Program-made: the position numbers and the translations under genes | Notes under the pieces: generated by a model | Told to the model about the DNA's origin: nothing | Database searches by the model: none | The model's input: only the letters and a program-made list of their open reading frames with translations | From: an uncultured Clostridia bacterium | Lineage (GTDB): Bacteria; Bacillota; Clostridia; Oscillospirales; Ruminococcaceae | Assembly: GCA_944388075.1 (NCBI GenBank) | Contig: CALXHI010000048.1 | Coordinates: 86,603 to 150,602, forward strand | DNA length: 64,000 bases | Direction: 5' to 3' | Shown: positions 1 through 8,976 of the stretch, one piece after another | How the letters are laid out: each line of letters starts with the position of its first letter | Position numbering within the stretch: position 1 is the stretch's first letter

Positions 1-739
1 CGCTCGGTACGGTGTAGTAATGCAGTGCCAGACCCTGCATCATCCAAGGGTCAACCGCCTGCATCATATGCTCCGTCCAAGCATAGTCATTCGCATTCGG
101 ACCGCAGGCGATTTTCCACATCGGTGTGGAGAAATCATAGGACTTCGCAAAGCCCTGCCATTGACGGTACTGGTGCGCATAGTATTCCACACGCATCTGT
201 CCGCCGCCGCCCCATGCCTCATTGCCGATACCCAGATAGGGCAGCTTCCAAGGCTCGTGCCGACCGTTTTGACGGCGTTCTTCGGTGATGGCGGTATCCT
301 TGTCCGAGGTCACGTATTCAACCCATTTCGCCAATTCCCGAATCGTACCGCTGCCCATATTGCCTGCCAGATACGGCGCACAGCCAAGCAGTTCACAAAG
401 ACGGAAAAACTCATGCGTACCAAAGCGATTGGATTCCGGAGCCCAACCCCAAACGGTATTGATGGTTTTGGGACGCTTTGCCGGATCGCCGATGCCATCT
501 CGCCAGTGATAGCAGTCCGCAAAGCAGCCACCCGGCCAACGCAGCACCGGAATCTGCAGAGCCTGCAAAGCCTCAAGCACATCCTTGCGATAACCCTCTA
601 CCGTGGGGGCATCGGTACTTTCGTCTGCCCAGATACCGTCATAGATACAGCGGCCAAGATGCTCGGCAAAATGACCGTATTGTGCAGCCGGAATGATCTT
701 CGGCCGATCGGATTCTTTCAGTTGTAATGTGAGGTTCAT
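1..739 (-). CDS. GH51 alpha-L-arabinofuranosidase, C-terminus beyond window
   Basis: Only the first 246 codons are present; the gene runs off the left edge. It starts with an ATG at 739 behind an AAAGGAG ribosome site. The translation shows the GH51 N-terminal pattern: MNLTLQLKES, then RWPGGCFAD, then WGWAPESNRFGTHEF, and finally LGIGNEAWGGGGQM, where the Glu of GNEAWG is the family acid/base residue. The nucleophile Glu lies in the missing part. There is no signal peptide, so the enzyme is expected to act in the cytoplasm on arabino-oligosaccharides. It belongs with the other hemicellulose genes nearby. Confidence 0.93.
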   Translation of the reverse strand, partial: MNLTLQLKESDRPKIIPAAQYGHFAEHLGRCIYDGIWADESTDAPTVEGYRKDVLEALQALQIPVLRWPGGCFADCYHWRDGIGDPAKRPKTINTVWGWAPESNRFGTHEFFRLCELLGCAPYLAGNMGSGTIRELAKWVEYVTSDKDTAITEERRQNGRHEPWKLPYLGIGNEAWGGGGQMRVEYYAHQYRQWQGFAKSYDFSTPMWKIACGPNANDYAWTEHMMQAVDPWMMQGLALHYYTVPS

Positions 740-795
740 ACACGCACACTCCTTTCGTCCTTCCATTATAACCGATATACGCCACAAATGCAAGC

Positions 796-830
796 AAAAA
801 ACATCGATTCCGTTTGGTACAGAATCGATG
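796..830 (-). terminator. intrinsic terminator after the GH13 gene
   Basis: A 9-bp perfect stem CATCGATTC/GAATCGATG (802-810 and 822-830) is followed on the minus strand by a run of six T. A further CAAGCAAA/TTTGCTTG pairing extends the stem. It lies about 13 bases beyond the stop of the GH13 gene. Confidence 0.8.
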
Positions 831-842
831 CTTTGCTTGGGA

Positions 843-2420
843 TTAATGGTTGCCCTGTTCGAGTTGTGCCACACGCTTTTGCAAGGCTTCCAGTTCATTC
901 AGCAGTGTCTGCATATCCTGACGCAGCTGTGCGGTAAATTCCGCATCCGATGCCGTTTCACAGCGTTCCCGAATGGCATCCAACGCCTTTGTCGCAGGCT
1001 CTGTCGGTGCGGCAGCTGCAGCGGGTTCGGAGGTCGGCTCTGCAACCGATTCCGGTACGCTGATCGGCTCTGCTGCGGGTGCTGCATGGCCGATACGCTT
1101 CTTGGCGGCCCACACAGCCGTAAACGGCTTGATTTCATAGCTGCCGGCTGCGGCAATGGGGGTATCGGTCAGCACGTCATACCAACCATCTCCGCCAATC
1201 GGCAACGGCAGCTGTGCCGACTGATCCGCTAAATTGAGCAGGCAATAGACCGCTTCATCGCCCTCACCACGGCGGAATGCCAGCTGTTGATTGCGCACCT
1301 CAACGGTTTTGAATTTGCCCGTATGCAAAGCAGGCAGTTCGGCATATGCCGCACCGAGTCGATACAGAAATGCACACAAATCCGAGGATTTCGGCAGATC
1401 ATCGCTCCATTCGACTGCCGGACGCAGGTTCTCGTCACCGCCCTGCTTCTTCTCGCCCTTCCACGCAAACTCACTGCCATAGTAGATAGACGGCACACCC
1501 GGCATTGCATACAGTAGGGCATAGGCCAACGGCAAATGCTTCGGTTCTTTCAGCTGCGATGCCAGACGGGAAACATCATGGTTATCGACAAAGTTATAGA
1601 GCGACAGATTCGGGTAAATCGCATGGTCGCCGGACTGCCGGTTGATGGCATAGTTAATCTCGAAATAGTTTTTGTCATTATGGCTCGACCACAACCCCTT
1701 CCAGCACTCGTAATTTGTCGCAGAATCGAGCATCTCCGGATTGGCATAGCGGCTGTAATCGCCGTGAATCAGCTCACCCATCAGCCAGAACTCGGGATTG
1801 CGGCTCTTGGTCAGATGGCGAATGCGGCGGAAAAAGCTCATGTCAATGCAGTCTGCCGCATCAAAGCGAATGCCGTCGATGTGAAATGCATCCATCCAGC
1901 CGAGAATCGCCGATTCCAGATAGGACACGACCGCTTCATTGCGGAGATTGAGCTTGACCAATTCCTGACAGCCATTCCAACAAGCATAGGAAAACGGATC
2001 GCCAAAGCGGTTGGAATTGCCGAACCACACATCGCAGAACCAATCTCGATACTGCGACTGCTCCCGATTCCTCAGCAAATCCTGAAATGCAAAGAACTCT
2101 CTGCCGACATGATTGAACACGCCGTCAATGACCACACGAATGCCATTTGCATGCAGTGCATCGCAAACCGCAGCAAAATCCGCATTCGTACCCAAGCGGC
2201 TGTCGAGCTTGGTATAGTCCTTGGTATCATAGCCATGCGTGGACGACTCCCACAGGGGACTGAAGTAAATCGCATTGCAGTGCAGCTGCTTCCAATGCGG
2301 AATCCAGTCACAGACCTTGCCAATGCGGTTGACCGGTGCTTCTCCGGTGTTCTGCCAAGGGGCACCGCAAAAGCCCATCGGGTAAATATGATAAAATACA
2401 GCAGAATCGATCCAAGACAT
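843..2420 (-). CDS. GH13 alpha-amylase family hydrolase with coiled-coil tail
   Basis: This is a 525-residue GH13 glycosidase. The ATG at 2420 was chosen because AAGGAGG sits 7-8 bases upstream; the frame stays open further upstream but without a ribosome site. Four conserved GH13 regions are visible: VVIDGVFNHVG, DGIRFDAADCID (nucleophile Asp), WLMGELIHGDY (acid/base Glu) and LYNFVDNHDVSR. After a beta-sandwich-like C domain the protein has an Ala/Pro/Glu-rich linker and a helical tail rich in Leu and Glu (LLNELEALQKRVAQLEQGNH), predicted here to be a coiled coil. No signal peptide is seen, so a cytoplasmic role in maltodextrin or alpha-glucan breakdown is likely. The HD-domain gene upstream is probably in the same transcript. 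Confidence 0.92.
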   Translation of the reverse strand: MSWIDSAVFYHIYPMGFCGAPWQNTGEAPVNRIGKVCDWIPHWKQLHCNAIYFSPLWESSTHGYDTKDYTKLDSRLGTNADFAAVCDALHANGIRVVIDGVFNHVGREFFAFQDLLRNREQSQYRDWFCDVWFGNSNRFGDPFSYACWNGCQELVKLNLRNEAVVSYLESAILGWMDAFHIDGIRFDAADCIDMSFFRRIRHLTKSRNPEFWLMGELIHGDYSRYANPEMLDSATNYECWKGLWSSHNDKNYFEINYAINRQSGDHAIYPNLSLYNFVDNHDVSRLASQLKEPKHLPLAYALLYAMPGVPSIYYGSEFAWKGEKKQGGDENLRPAVEWSDDLPKSSDLCAFLYRLGAAYAELPALHTGKFKTVEVRNQQLAFRRGEGDEAVYCLLNLADQSAQLPLPIGGDGWYDVLTDTPIAAAGSYEIKPFTAVWAAKKRIGHAAPAAEPISVPESVAEPTSEPAAAAAPTEPATKALDAIRERCETASDAEFTAQLRQDMQTLLNELEALQKRVAQLEQGNH

Positions 2421-2496
2421 CAGTTGTCCTCCTTCGTCAAAAAATGAATATTGCGTCGCAACTCCCCAATGGTCGGCACATAGCGCACTCCACGGC

Positions 2497-3159
2497 TTAG
2501 TTTGTCTGCTTCCTTTCACTCTCTGCCACGGGTACAATCGCCGTCACCGCACCCTCCAGGAAATAGGATGCCTCCATATCCGCTGTGCAGAGTGCAAATG
2601 CCAACGGATACATCTCTAAGGCTCGCCCAACCGTATTTCTTTGCTCTGCACTTGCATCGGAAAAGCCCATATGCCACCGAATTGCCATCGCCTCCTCCTT
2701 TCGCAAATGCATGAAGAACTGAATCAGATAGACCGATTTTTCGCCATGACCATAGGGCAGGCGATCCTCGACTTTATAGTATGGGACTTTTTCCCACTGA
2801 CCATTCGCATTTTTCGCATTGCGATAATCCACCGTATAGAAATTCATCTTGCAGAGATCGTGCAGCAGGGCAACAATGGCAATGCTTTCCTCCGGATATT
2901 GCAGACCGTACAGCTCTTTCACACGAGGCCGTTGCAGATAGTCGTGCAGACAGCTGTACACATTCAGCGAATGCTCTGCCAAACCGCCCGGATACGCACC
3001 GTGATACCGAGTACTCGCCGGAGCGGTAAAGAAATCGCTCTCCTCCGAACAAAGATAATCTAGCAGCTTCTCCGAACCCGCACGCTTAATATGCGTTCGG
3101 TAAATCTGTAAGAACGCTTCCTTGTGCTGATTGACCCGTTGTTGATCGGCTTGTGTCAT
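2497..3159 (-). CDS. HD-domain phosphohydrolase
   Basis: A 220-residue soluble protein. The ATG at 3159 is used because GAGGAGG lies 6 bases upstream; a GTG at 3174 overlaps that site. The HD signature is visible as GLAEHSLNV followed by VALLHDLCKMN, with a later His in LPYGHGEKS, a pattern of metal-dependent phosphohydrolases such as the YhaM-type nucleases. The substrate cannot be read from sequence. It lies 76 bases upstream of the GH13 gene in the same direction and has its own promoter, so the two probably form one transcript. Confidence 0.8.
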   Translation of the reverse strand: MTQADQQRVNQHKEAFLQIYRTHIKRAGSEKLLDYLCSEESDFFTAPASTRYHGAYPGGLAEHSLNVYSCLHDYLQRPRVKELYGLQYPEESIAIVALLHDLCKMNFYTVDYRNAKNANGQWEKVPYYKVEDRLPYGHGEKSVYLIQFFMHLRKEEAMAIRWHMGFSDASAEQRNTVGRALEMYPLAFALCTADMEASYFLEGAVTAIVPVAESERKQTN

Positions 3160-3214
3160 AGTATGCCTCCTCACTGTAATTGTTAATCGGGCAGATGTGG
3201 GAATGATATTTCAT

Positions 3215-3243
3215 ATTATACCATATTTGATGGGCTTTCGCAA
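3215..3243 (-). promoter_or_regulatory. sigma-A promoter of the HD-domain gene
   Basis: On the minus strand TTGCGA (3238-3243) and TATAAT (3215-3220) are separated by 17 bases. It runs divergent to the alpha-galactosidase promoter 34 bases away. Confidence 0.75.
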
Positions 3244-3276
3244 GCCTTCGGAACTTGCAATTTTGAAAAAAATCAC

Positions 3277-3305
3277 TTGACGGCAAAGACAAAATACGAT
3301 ATAAT
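3277..3305 (+). promoter_or_regulatory. sigma-A promoter of the alpha-galactosidase gene
   Basis: TTGACG (3277-3282) and a perfect TATAAT (3300-3305) are 17 bases apart, 36 bases before the start codon. Confidence 0.85.
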
Positions 3306-3340
3306 GAAAGTGTATTTCTTTTCGGAAATGAGGTCATACC

Positions 3341-5560
3341 ATGATTACACATATCGAAGCCTGCCGCCAGTTCCAACTGGATACGGCACATGCCAGCTAT
3401 GTCCTGACGGTTGTCGATGAGGGCTATCTGGCACATGTCTACTGGGGCAAAAAGCTGCCGGTTGCCGACATGACAGATCTGCTGCGTATCGACGAGAATC
3501 CCTTTGTCCCCTCCAAAAACGAGCGTGACCGCTCCAGCTTCTTTGATACCACGCCGCTCGAATACCCTTGCGCCGGCATCGGCGACTATCGAGAGGCTGC
3601 CTTTGACTTTGTCGATGCCCACGGCTGCCGTGCCGGAGATTTGCGCTATGTCTCCCACCGCATCTATGACGGAAAACCGACTCTCGAGGGTTTGCCCCAC
3701 ACCTTTGCAACCGATGCAGAGCCGGCAGAAACGCTTGAGATTCTCTTACAGGATCAGCCAACCGGCATGACGGTTTTGCTCAGCTATACCATCTTCCCGC
3801 AGCTCGATGCGGTCATTCGCAGTGCGCAGGTGCGCAATGATGGCCCTGCCGCCTATATGCTCAATCGGGCATTGTCCTGCTCGGTGGACTTGGAGAACGA
3901 GTGCAGCGAGATGATTACGCTTTACGGCTCTTGGGCAAGAGAGCGGCAGCTTGACCGTCTACCTATCCGGCACGGCAAACAGCGTGTGGACAGCCTGCGT
4001 GGCGAATCCTCCCACCAATACAGCCCGTTCTTCGCACTGGTTGCACCGCAAACCACCGAACAATCCGGATCTGCCTACGGCTTTACGCTGATTTACTCCG
4101 GCAATTTCTTCGCACAGGCGGAAATGACGCAGCATGGCGTTTTACGAGCACAAATCGGTATCAATCCCGATGATTTTGCGTGGGAATTGCAGCCCGGTGC
4201 GACCTTCCAAACACCGGAAGCTGTTTTGGTGTACTCGGAAGAGGGTCTGGGCGGCATGTCCCGCTGCTTCCATCAGCTGTTCCACAAACACCTCATTCGC
4301 AGCGTCTGGAAAGACCGCAGCCGTCCGGTGCTGATCAACAACTGGGAGGCTACCTACTTCAACTTCGACCTTGAAAAGCTCAAAGGCATTGCAGACTGTG
4401 CTGCCAAGCTCGGCATTGAACTGTTTGTCCTCGATGACGGCTGGTTCGGACATCGGGACAGCGATAACTGCTCTCTCGGCGACTGGTCGCCCGATGAACG
4501 CAAGCTGCCGGGCGGTCTGAAACCCTTGACCGACCATATCACCGGTCTTGGCATGAAATTCGGTCTGTGGTTTGAGCCGGAAATGGTCTCGCCGGACAGC
4601 GACCTGTATCGGGCGCATCCGGATTGGGCGATCCAAATCCCCGGCAGACCGATGACGCAATGCCGTGGACAATATGTACTGGATTTCAGCCGTGCGGAGG
4701 TGCGTGACGCCATCTGGCAGCAGATGAAGCAGCTGCTCGATACCGTGCCGATTTCCTATATTAAATGGGATATGAACCGTCAGCTGACCGAGGTTGGCTC
4801 TGCGGCTCTGCCGGCACATCGGCAAAAGGAACTCTGGCACCGCTATGTCCTCGGTGTATATGCCTTGCAGGAAAAACTCGTCACCAACTACCCCGATCTG
4901 CTTCTCGAAAACTGCTCCGGCGGCGGCGCACGCTTTGATGCCGGTATGCTCTATTACAGTCCGCAGATTTGGAGTTCGGATGATACCGATGCCAAGGAGC
5001 GTCTGCGCATTCAGTACGGCACGTCGCTGTTCTTGCCGCCCTCTGCGATGGGTGCGCATGTCAGCGTCTGCCCGAACCATGCAACCGGCCGCAATACGCC
5101 GTTTGAAACCCGTGGCTATGTCGCCATGAACGGTACTTTTGGCTATGAACTGGATGTCACACAGCTTTCTGCGGAGGATGCCGCACAGATTCCCGATCAG
5201 ATTCGGCGGTATCACGCATGGGGACATCTGGTGCGGAACGGCTTGCAATATCGTCTGGGCAATCCGTTTGCGCCCTCTGCCTGTGCCGCACAAATGCAGG
5301 ATGGCTGGGACGCTTGGATCTATGTTGCAGAAGATCGCTCCGAAGCGTTGTTCACATTCATTCAGATGACCGCAGATCCCAATCTCCGCTCCCGTCGCAT
5401 TCGTCTGGCAGGACTCGATCCGGAACGGCACTATACCTACGCATGGAATGCAAACACCATAACACGCAGCGGTGCCTATCTGATGCAGTGCGGCATTCGC
5501 ATTCAGAATCTCTGGGGCGATATGAAAGGTTGTCAGATTCATCTGACTGCCGTACAGTGA
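3341..5560 (+). CDS. GH36 alpha-galactosidase
   Basis: At 739 residues this has the usual length of bacterial GH36 enzymes. It removes terminal alpha-1,6-galactose from raffinose-family sugars and galactomannan side chains. The N-terminal half is the beta-supersandwich. The TIM barrel carries FVLDDGWFGHR, then YIKWDMNRQ with the nucleophile Asp, then ENCSGGGARFDAGML and WSSDDTDAKERL with the acid/base Asp. There is no signal peptide, so it is cytoplasmic. It has its own promoter and is followed 13 bases later by the GH74 gene, so the two plus the GH25 gene likely form an operon. Confidence 0.95.
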   Translation: MITHIEACRQFQLDTAHASYVLTVVDEGYLAHVYWGKKLPVADMTDLLRIDENPFVPSKNERDRSSFFDTTPLEYPCAGIGDYREAAFDFVDAHGCRAGDLRYVSHRIYDGKPTLEGLPHTFATDAEPAETLEILLQDQPTGMTVLLSYTIFPQLDAVIRSAQVRNDGPAAYMLNRALSCSVDLENECSEMITLYGSWARERQLDRLPIRHGKQRVDSLRGESSHQYSPFFALVAPQTTEQSGSAYGFTLIYSGNFFAQAEMTQHGVLRAQIGINPDDFAWELQPGATFQTPEAVLVYSEEGLGGMSRCFHQLFHKHLIRSVWKDRSRPVLINNWEATYFNFDLEKLKGIADCAAKLGIELFVLDDGWFGHRDSDNCSLGDWSPDERKLPGGLKPLTDHITGLGMKFGLWFEPEMVSPDSDLYRAHPDWAIQIPGRPMTQCRGQYVLDFSRAEVRDAIWQQMKQLLDTVPISYIKWDMNRQLTEVGSAALPAHRQKELWHRYVLGVYALQEKLVTNYPDLLLENCSGGGARFDAGMLYYSPQIWSSDDTDAKERLRIQYGTSLFLPPSAMGAHVSVCPNHATGRNTPFETRGYVAMNGTFGYELDVTQLSAEDAAQIPDQIRRYHAWGHLVRNGLQYRLGNPFAPSACAAQMQDGWDAWIYVAEDRSEALFTFIQMTADPNLRSRRIRLAGLDPERHYTYAWNANTITRSGAYLMQCGIRIQNLWGDMKGCQIHLTAVQ

Positions 5561-5573
5561 AAGGAGTTCCCAT

Positions 5574-7757
5574 ATGAAAAACAGCCATAAAAACCGCATT
5601 GTCAGCACATTGCTTGCAGCGTCTATGCTCTGGAGCCTGACGGCCTGTGGCGGCGGTGTTTCGGAAACCGAATACGATTGGGGCAATGTTGCCATCGGCG
5701 GCGGCGGCTATATCACCGGCATTGTCTACAACAAAACCGAAAAGGGCCTGCGCTACTGCCGAACCGATATCGGCGGTGCGTACCGTTGGAGCAGCAAGGA
5801 TACCCAATGGGTGCCGATTACCGATCATCTCGGCGGCGTCAACAGCGATAACTGGAATCTGATCGGCATCGAGAGCATTGCAACCGATCCGGTCGAACCC
5901 AATCGTGTGTATCTCTCCTGCGGTACTTATATGAACAGCAACGGTGCGATTCTCGTGTCCGAGGACTACGGCGACAACTGGACGCAGGTGGATATGCCGT
6001 TCCCGGTCGGCGGCAACACCTCCGGTCGTGGTGCAGGCGAACGCATGATGGTCAACCCGAACAACAACAAGCAGATTTTCTGCGGTACGAGAACCGATGG
6101 TTTCTATGTCAGTGAGGACTACGGCAAGACCTGGAACAAATCAACCTCCTTTCCCACCGAGGGTGACTATATGCAGGAGGGCAACCAGATCGGCATCATG
6201 TGGGTGGAATTCGACCCGAACAGCACGGATATGTATGTCGGTGTTGCGATGAAAGACGGTGTCTGCATCTACAAATCGTCCGATGTCGGTGCATCCTGGG
6301 AAGCACTGCCTGCCCATCAGCCGGGATTCTTCCCCGTACAGGCGGAAATCTCCAAAAACGGATATCTGTATGTCTGCTATGCAGACAGCTGCGGTCCGAA
6401 TGCCGATACGAAAAACGGCATGGTATCTCGCTATTCGTTGAAAGACGGCAAGTTTGAGGATATCACCCCCCAATGCAATGACGGCAGATACGGCGGTTTC
6501 TCCGGCATCTCCGTGGATGGCACAGACCCGAATGTCATCGTCTGCGGTACGCTCGGCTACTGGTCGGAAAAGGGTGAAAACCTCTATCGTTCGACCGATG
6601 GCGGTACAACTTGGACGCCGTTCTTTGACAATGCACAGGATAACTATGTCATGGATGTTTCCGAAGCACAGTGGCTCCAGTGGGGCAGAGAATCCGCACA
6701 GACCGGTTGGTGGATGGCAGATGTGGAGATTGACCCCTTCAACAGCGATATCGTCAGCTGGGGTACGGGCGCAACCCTCTACTCTACCACCAATCTCACC
6801 GCTCTCGGCACGGGCACACCCGTCACCGTCGCCTTTGACGCAAAGGGCATCGAGGAAACCGCCATCTTCAAGGTCGTTTCCACACCGGTCAACAACGGTT
6901 CTCCGGAGCTGTATTCCATCATGGGCGACCTGACCGGCTTCTCCCATCTCGATGTCGATGTTCCGCCGGATGATGCCCACTTTATGAAGATCGGCAAGGC
7001 GGTTGATTTGGCAGTTGCATGGCAAAACGGCAACATCGCAGCCTATTCCAATGACGACAAAAAACAGCCGCTCCGGTATACCACCGACGGCGGTGCGACC
7101 TGGCAGGCATTCGCCTCTCTGCCGGATGCGAAAACCGGCGGCAATCTCGCCATCTCCGCAGACGGATCGACCGTGATGTGGACACCTGGCAATCTGAGTG
7201 CCAATACCTACTTCACGCAGGATTTCGGTGTTACTTGGTATCAGAGTGCCGGTCTTGGCATGGGTGCGGTCATCGTGGCTGACAAGAAAGACCCGAAGGT
7301 ATTCTATGCGACATGCCGCGGCACGGTCTACTGTTCCAAGGACGGCGGCGCAAACTTTGTTTCCACCGGTCTGAACGTTGCAGAGAATGCCGAACTCGTA
7401 CCGTCTGTCGAACAAGATGGCTTCCTCTGGATTCGCACCGGCACGAGTCTTGGCTACTCCGAGGACTACGGCGCAACCATCACCTACGTGGAGAATACGT
7501 CCGTCAATGCCATCGGCGTGGGTGCAGCCAAGAAGGACGGCAAGCCGATGGTGCTGTATGCCATGGGCAACATCAACGACATGGGCAACGGCATTTATGC
7601 AACAGAGGATCACGGAAAATCGTGGAAAAAGCTGACATCCGACAAAGACGGCTTTGGCAATTTGACACCTTCCATTACCGGTGACGCAACAACCTACGGC
7701 AGAGTTTACTTCGCAACCAACGGTCGTGGCATCGTCATGGGAGAACCCAAAGAATGA
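5574..7757 (+). CDS. GH74 xyloglucanase, lipoprotein
   Basis: A 727-residue exported enzyme. Residues 1-25 form a lipoprotein signal with lipobox LTAC and lipidated Cys25. The rest consists of beta-propeller repeats of the type SEDYGDNWTQ, SEDYGKTWN and STDGGTTWT, the hallmark of GH74 and sialidase-like folds. The two expected catalytic Asp residues are visible: in RTDIGGAYRW (about residue 65) and in MADVEIDPFNSD (residue 383). GH74 enzymes cut the beta-1,4-glucan backbone of xyloglucan. Anchored outside the membrane, it would release oligosaccharides for import and for cytoplasmic enzymes such as the neighbouring alpha-galactosidase and arabinofuranosidase. It overlaps the following gene by four bases (ATGA). 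Confidence 0.93.
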   Translation: MKNSHKNRIVSTLLAASMLWSLTACGGGVSETEYDWGNVAIGGGGYITGIVYNKTEKGLRYCRTDIGGAYRWSSKDTQWVPITDHLGGVNSDNWNLIGIESIATDPVEPNRVYLSCGTYMNSNGAILVSEDYGDNWTQVDMPFPVGGNTSGRGAGERMMVNPNNNKQIFCGTRTDGFYVSEDYGKTWNKSTSFPTEGDYMQEGNQIGIMWVEFDPNSTDMYVGVAMKDGVCIYKSSDVGASWEALPAHQPGFFPVQAEISKNGYLYVCYADSCGPNADTKNGMVSRYSLKDGKFEDITPQCNDGRYGGFSGISVDGTDPNVIVCGTLGYWSEKGENLYRSTDGGTTWTPFFDNAQDNYVMDVSEAQWLQWGRESAQTGWWMADVEIDPFNSDIVSWGTGATLYSTTNLTALGTGTPVTVAFDAKGIEETAIFKVVSTPVNNGSPELYSIMGDLTGFSHLDVDVPPDDAHFMKIGKAVDLAVAWQNGNIAAYSNDDKKQPLRYTTDGGATWQAFASLPDAKTGGNLAISADGSTVMWTPGNLSANTYFTQDFGVTWYQSAGLGMGAVIVADKKDPKVFYATCRGTVYCSKDGGANFVSTGLNVAENAELVPSVEQDGFLWIRTGTSLGYSEDYGATITYVENTSVNAIGVGAAKKDGKPMVLYAMGNINDMGNGIYATEDHGKSWKKLTSDKDGFGNLTPSITGDATTYGRVYFATNGRGIVMGEPKE

Positions 7758-8497
7758 CCAAAGCAGCACGCAAATTCAAGCGTTCTCTGGCAGCATGGGG
7801 TGTTTTGGGGCTTGTCTGCATTCTCCTCGTACTGCTGGTGATACAGGGCACGCTCTGGTTCAATATGCCCTCCAAACGCCGCTATCCGGTACGGGGTGTG
7901 GATGTGTCCCACTATCAGGGCAAGATCGATTGGCCACGCATCGCCGAACAGGATATGCGCTTTGCATTCATCAAGGCAACCGAAGGCTCTTCACTCGTCG
8001 ATGACTGCTTTGCGGAAAATTGGGAGCAGGCACGAGCCGCCGGACTCTATACCGGTGCATACCATTTTTTCAGCTTTGACAGTGCTGCCGAAACACAGGC
8101 AGATCTGTTCTGTGCAACCGTGCCCGTAGAAGCCGACGCAATGCCGCCGGTCATCGATCTGGAATTTTACCGCTCCGATAATTTACCGGCGGTCGAAACC
8201 GTACAGAAAAACCTGCGCATTCTGGTCAACCGGCTGCAAACGCAGTACGGCAAGCAGCCCATCATCTATACCACCAATGCCTGCTGGGAAACCTATTTGC
8301 AGGACATGGATTTGGACTATACACTCTGGATTCGCAGTATCTTCACACCGCCCAGCTCGAGCCTGACACCGGCATGGACATTCTGGCAATACAATCCCCG
8401 TGGGAAGCTGGATGGGTATGTCGGCGACGAAACCTTTATCGATCTCAATGCCTATCGTGGCACATGGGAGGAATTTCAAATGGAATTCGGCATATGA
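7754..8497 (+). CDS. GH25 lysozyme-like muramidase, membrane-anchored
   Basis: A 247-residue protein. A basic N-terminus is followed by one hydrophobic segment (about residues 13-36), then a complete GH25 domain: GVDVSHYQGKIDW, FAFIKATEGS, GAYHFFSFD, and PPVIDLEF with the catalytic acidic residues. Near the end, FWQYNPRGKLDG and DLNAYRG are typical of the family. It would cut peptidoglycan between MurNAc and GlcNAc on the outside of the membrane. It starts within the stop codon of the GH74 gene, so it is translationally coupled, although its role with xyloglucan use is unclear; cell-wall remodelling for the surface enzyme is one possibility. Confidence 0.9.
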   Translation: MTKAARKFKRSLAAWGVLGLVCILLVLLVIQGTLWFNMPSKRRYPVRGVDVSHYQGKIDWPRIAEQDMRFAFIKATEGSSLVDDCFAENWEQARAAGLYTGAYHFFSFDSAAETQADLFCATVPVEADAMPPVIDLEFYRSDNLPAVETVQKNLRILVNRLQTQYGKQPIIYTTNACWETYLQDMDLDYTLWIRSIFTPPSSSLTPAWTFWQYNPRGKLDGYVGDETFIDLNAYRGTWEEFQMEFGI

Positions 8498-8718
8498 GAG
8501 AACCAAATGTCGACCACCACACCTACCAATCCGTCTCTATGGCAACACTACGGAGTCAGGCGGAGTCTGCCGTCCGAGTCGCTTTTTCCCATCGGCATAC
8601 CCCTTTGCTTACAGGTTTTCTGTCAAAAGGCCGCGATAAACCCCGATTTCCGGTCGCCTTTTCCGGCTCGGCTACCACGGCACGCAGCGTACCGTTGTGG
8701 TCGAGTCTGAGATTCGGC

Positions 8719-8879
8719 TTAGCCATCTGTTTTTTTATCGATCATGTGATTCAGAAAAGCGGCATTGCACAGCACATACTCGATGTGCAGCAAGCCGCTT
8801 TCCTCATCAATGCCTTCCGGGGGTATTCATGTATGCGACCGAACGCCGCAGGATTGCACCCACATATCGCTCACTGATG
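8719..8879 (-). pseudogene. possible remnant of a phage-type dATP/dGTP diphosphohydrolase-like gene
   Basis: Minus-strand translation gives ISERYVGAILRRSVAYMNTP in one frame and, after a one-base shift, PEGIDEESGLLHIEYVLCNA and AAFLNHMIDKKTDG in another, ending at 8719. The pattern (basic start, D-E-S-G-L-x-H, then an N-A-A-F-L helix) recalls the small all-alpha DUF5664 proteins of phages, from memory only. A second open stretch starting MAKPNLRLDHNG overlaps its stop codon, as in tightly packed phage genes. Neither has a ribosome site. Confidence 0.3.
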
Positions 8880-8930
8880 TGAGAGTGTTCGGAATCTTTC
8901 CTCGCTTATCTTCACCCTTTCATTTCTTAT

Positions 8931-8976
8931 GGCGACACCGTACAAAGCCGTCAGGCGGTCTTTGTGCGGTGTTGCC
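8931..8976. repeat. 46-bp imperfect palindrome, copy 1 of a dispersed repeat
   Basis: The left arm GGCGACACCGTACAAAGCCG and the right arm (8956-8976) pair over about 20 bases with a few mismatches and a five-base loop. Bases 8943-8979 are identical over 37 bases to the reverse complement of 63867-63903, so it is a dispersed element in this genome. It could be a terminus of an insertion sequence or a MITE-like repeat. Confidence 0.75.

Noticed and set aside
6141..7769. Long antisense frame (542 codons) opposite the GH74 gene, and similar ones opposite aroF, alpha-galactosidase and mnmG
   Set aside because: They lie entirely over genes with clear family motifs, have no ribosome sites and translate to unrecognisable Cys/Arg-rich sequence.
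8931..8976. CRISPR repeat
   Set aside because: Only one unit at each location, with no spaced repeats and no cas genes.
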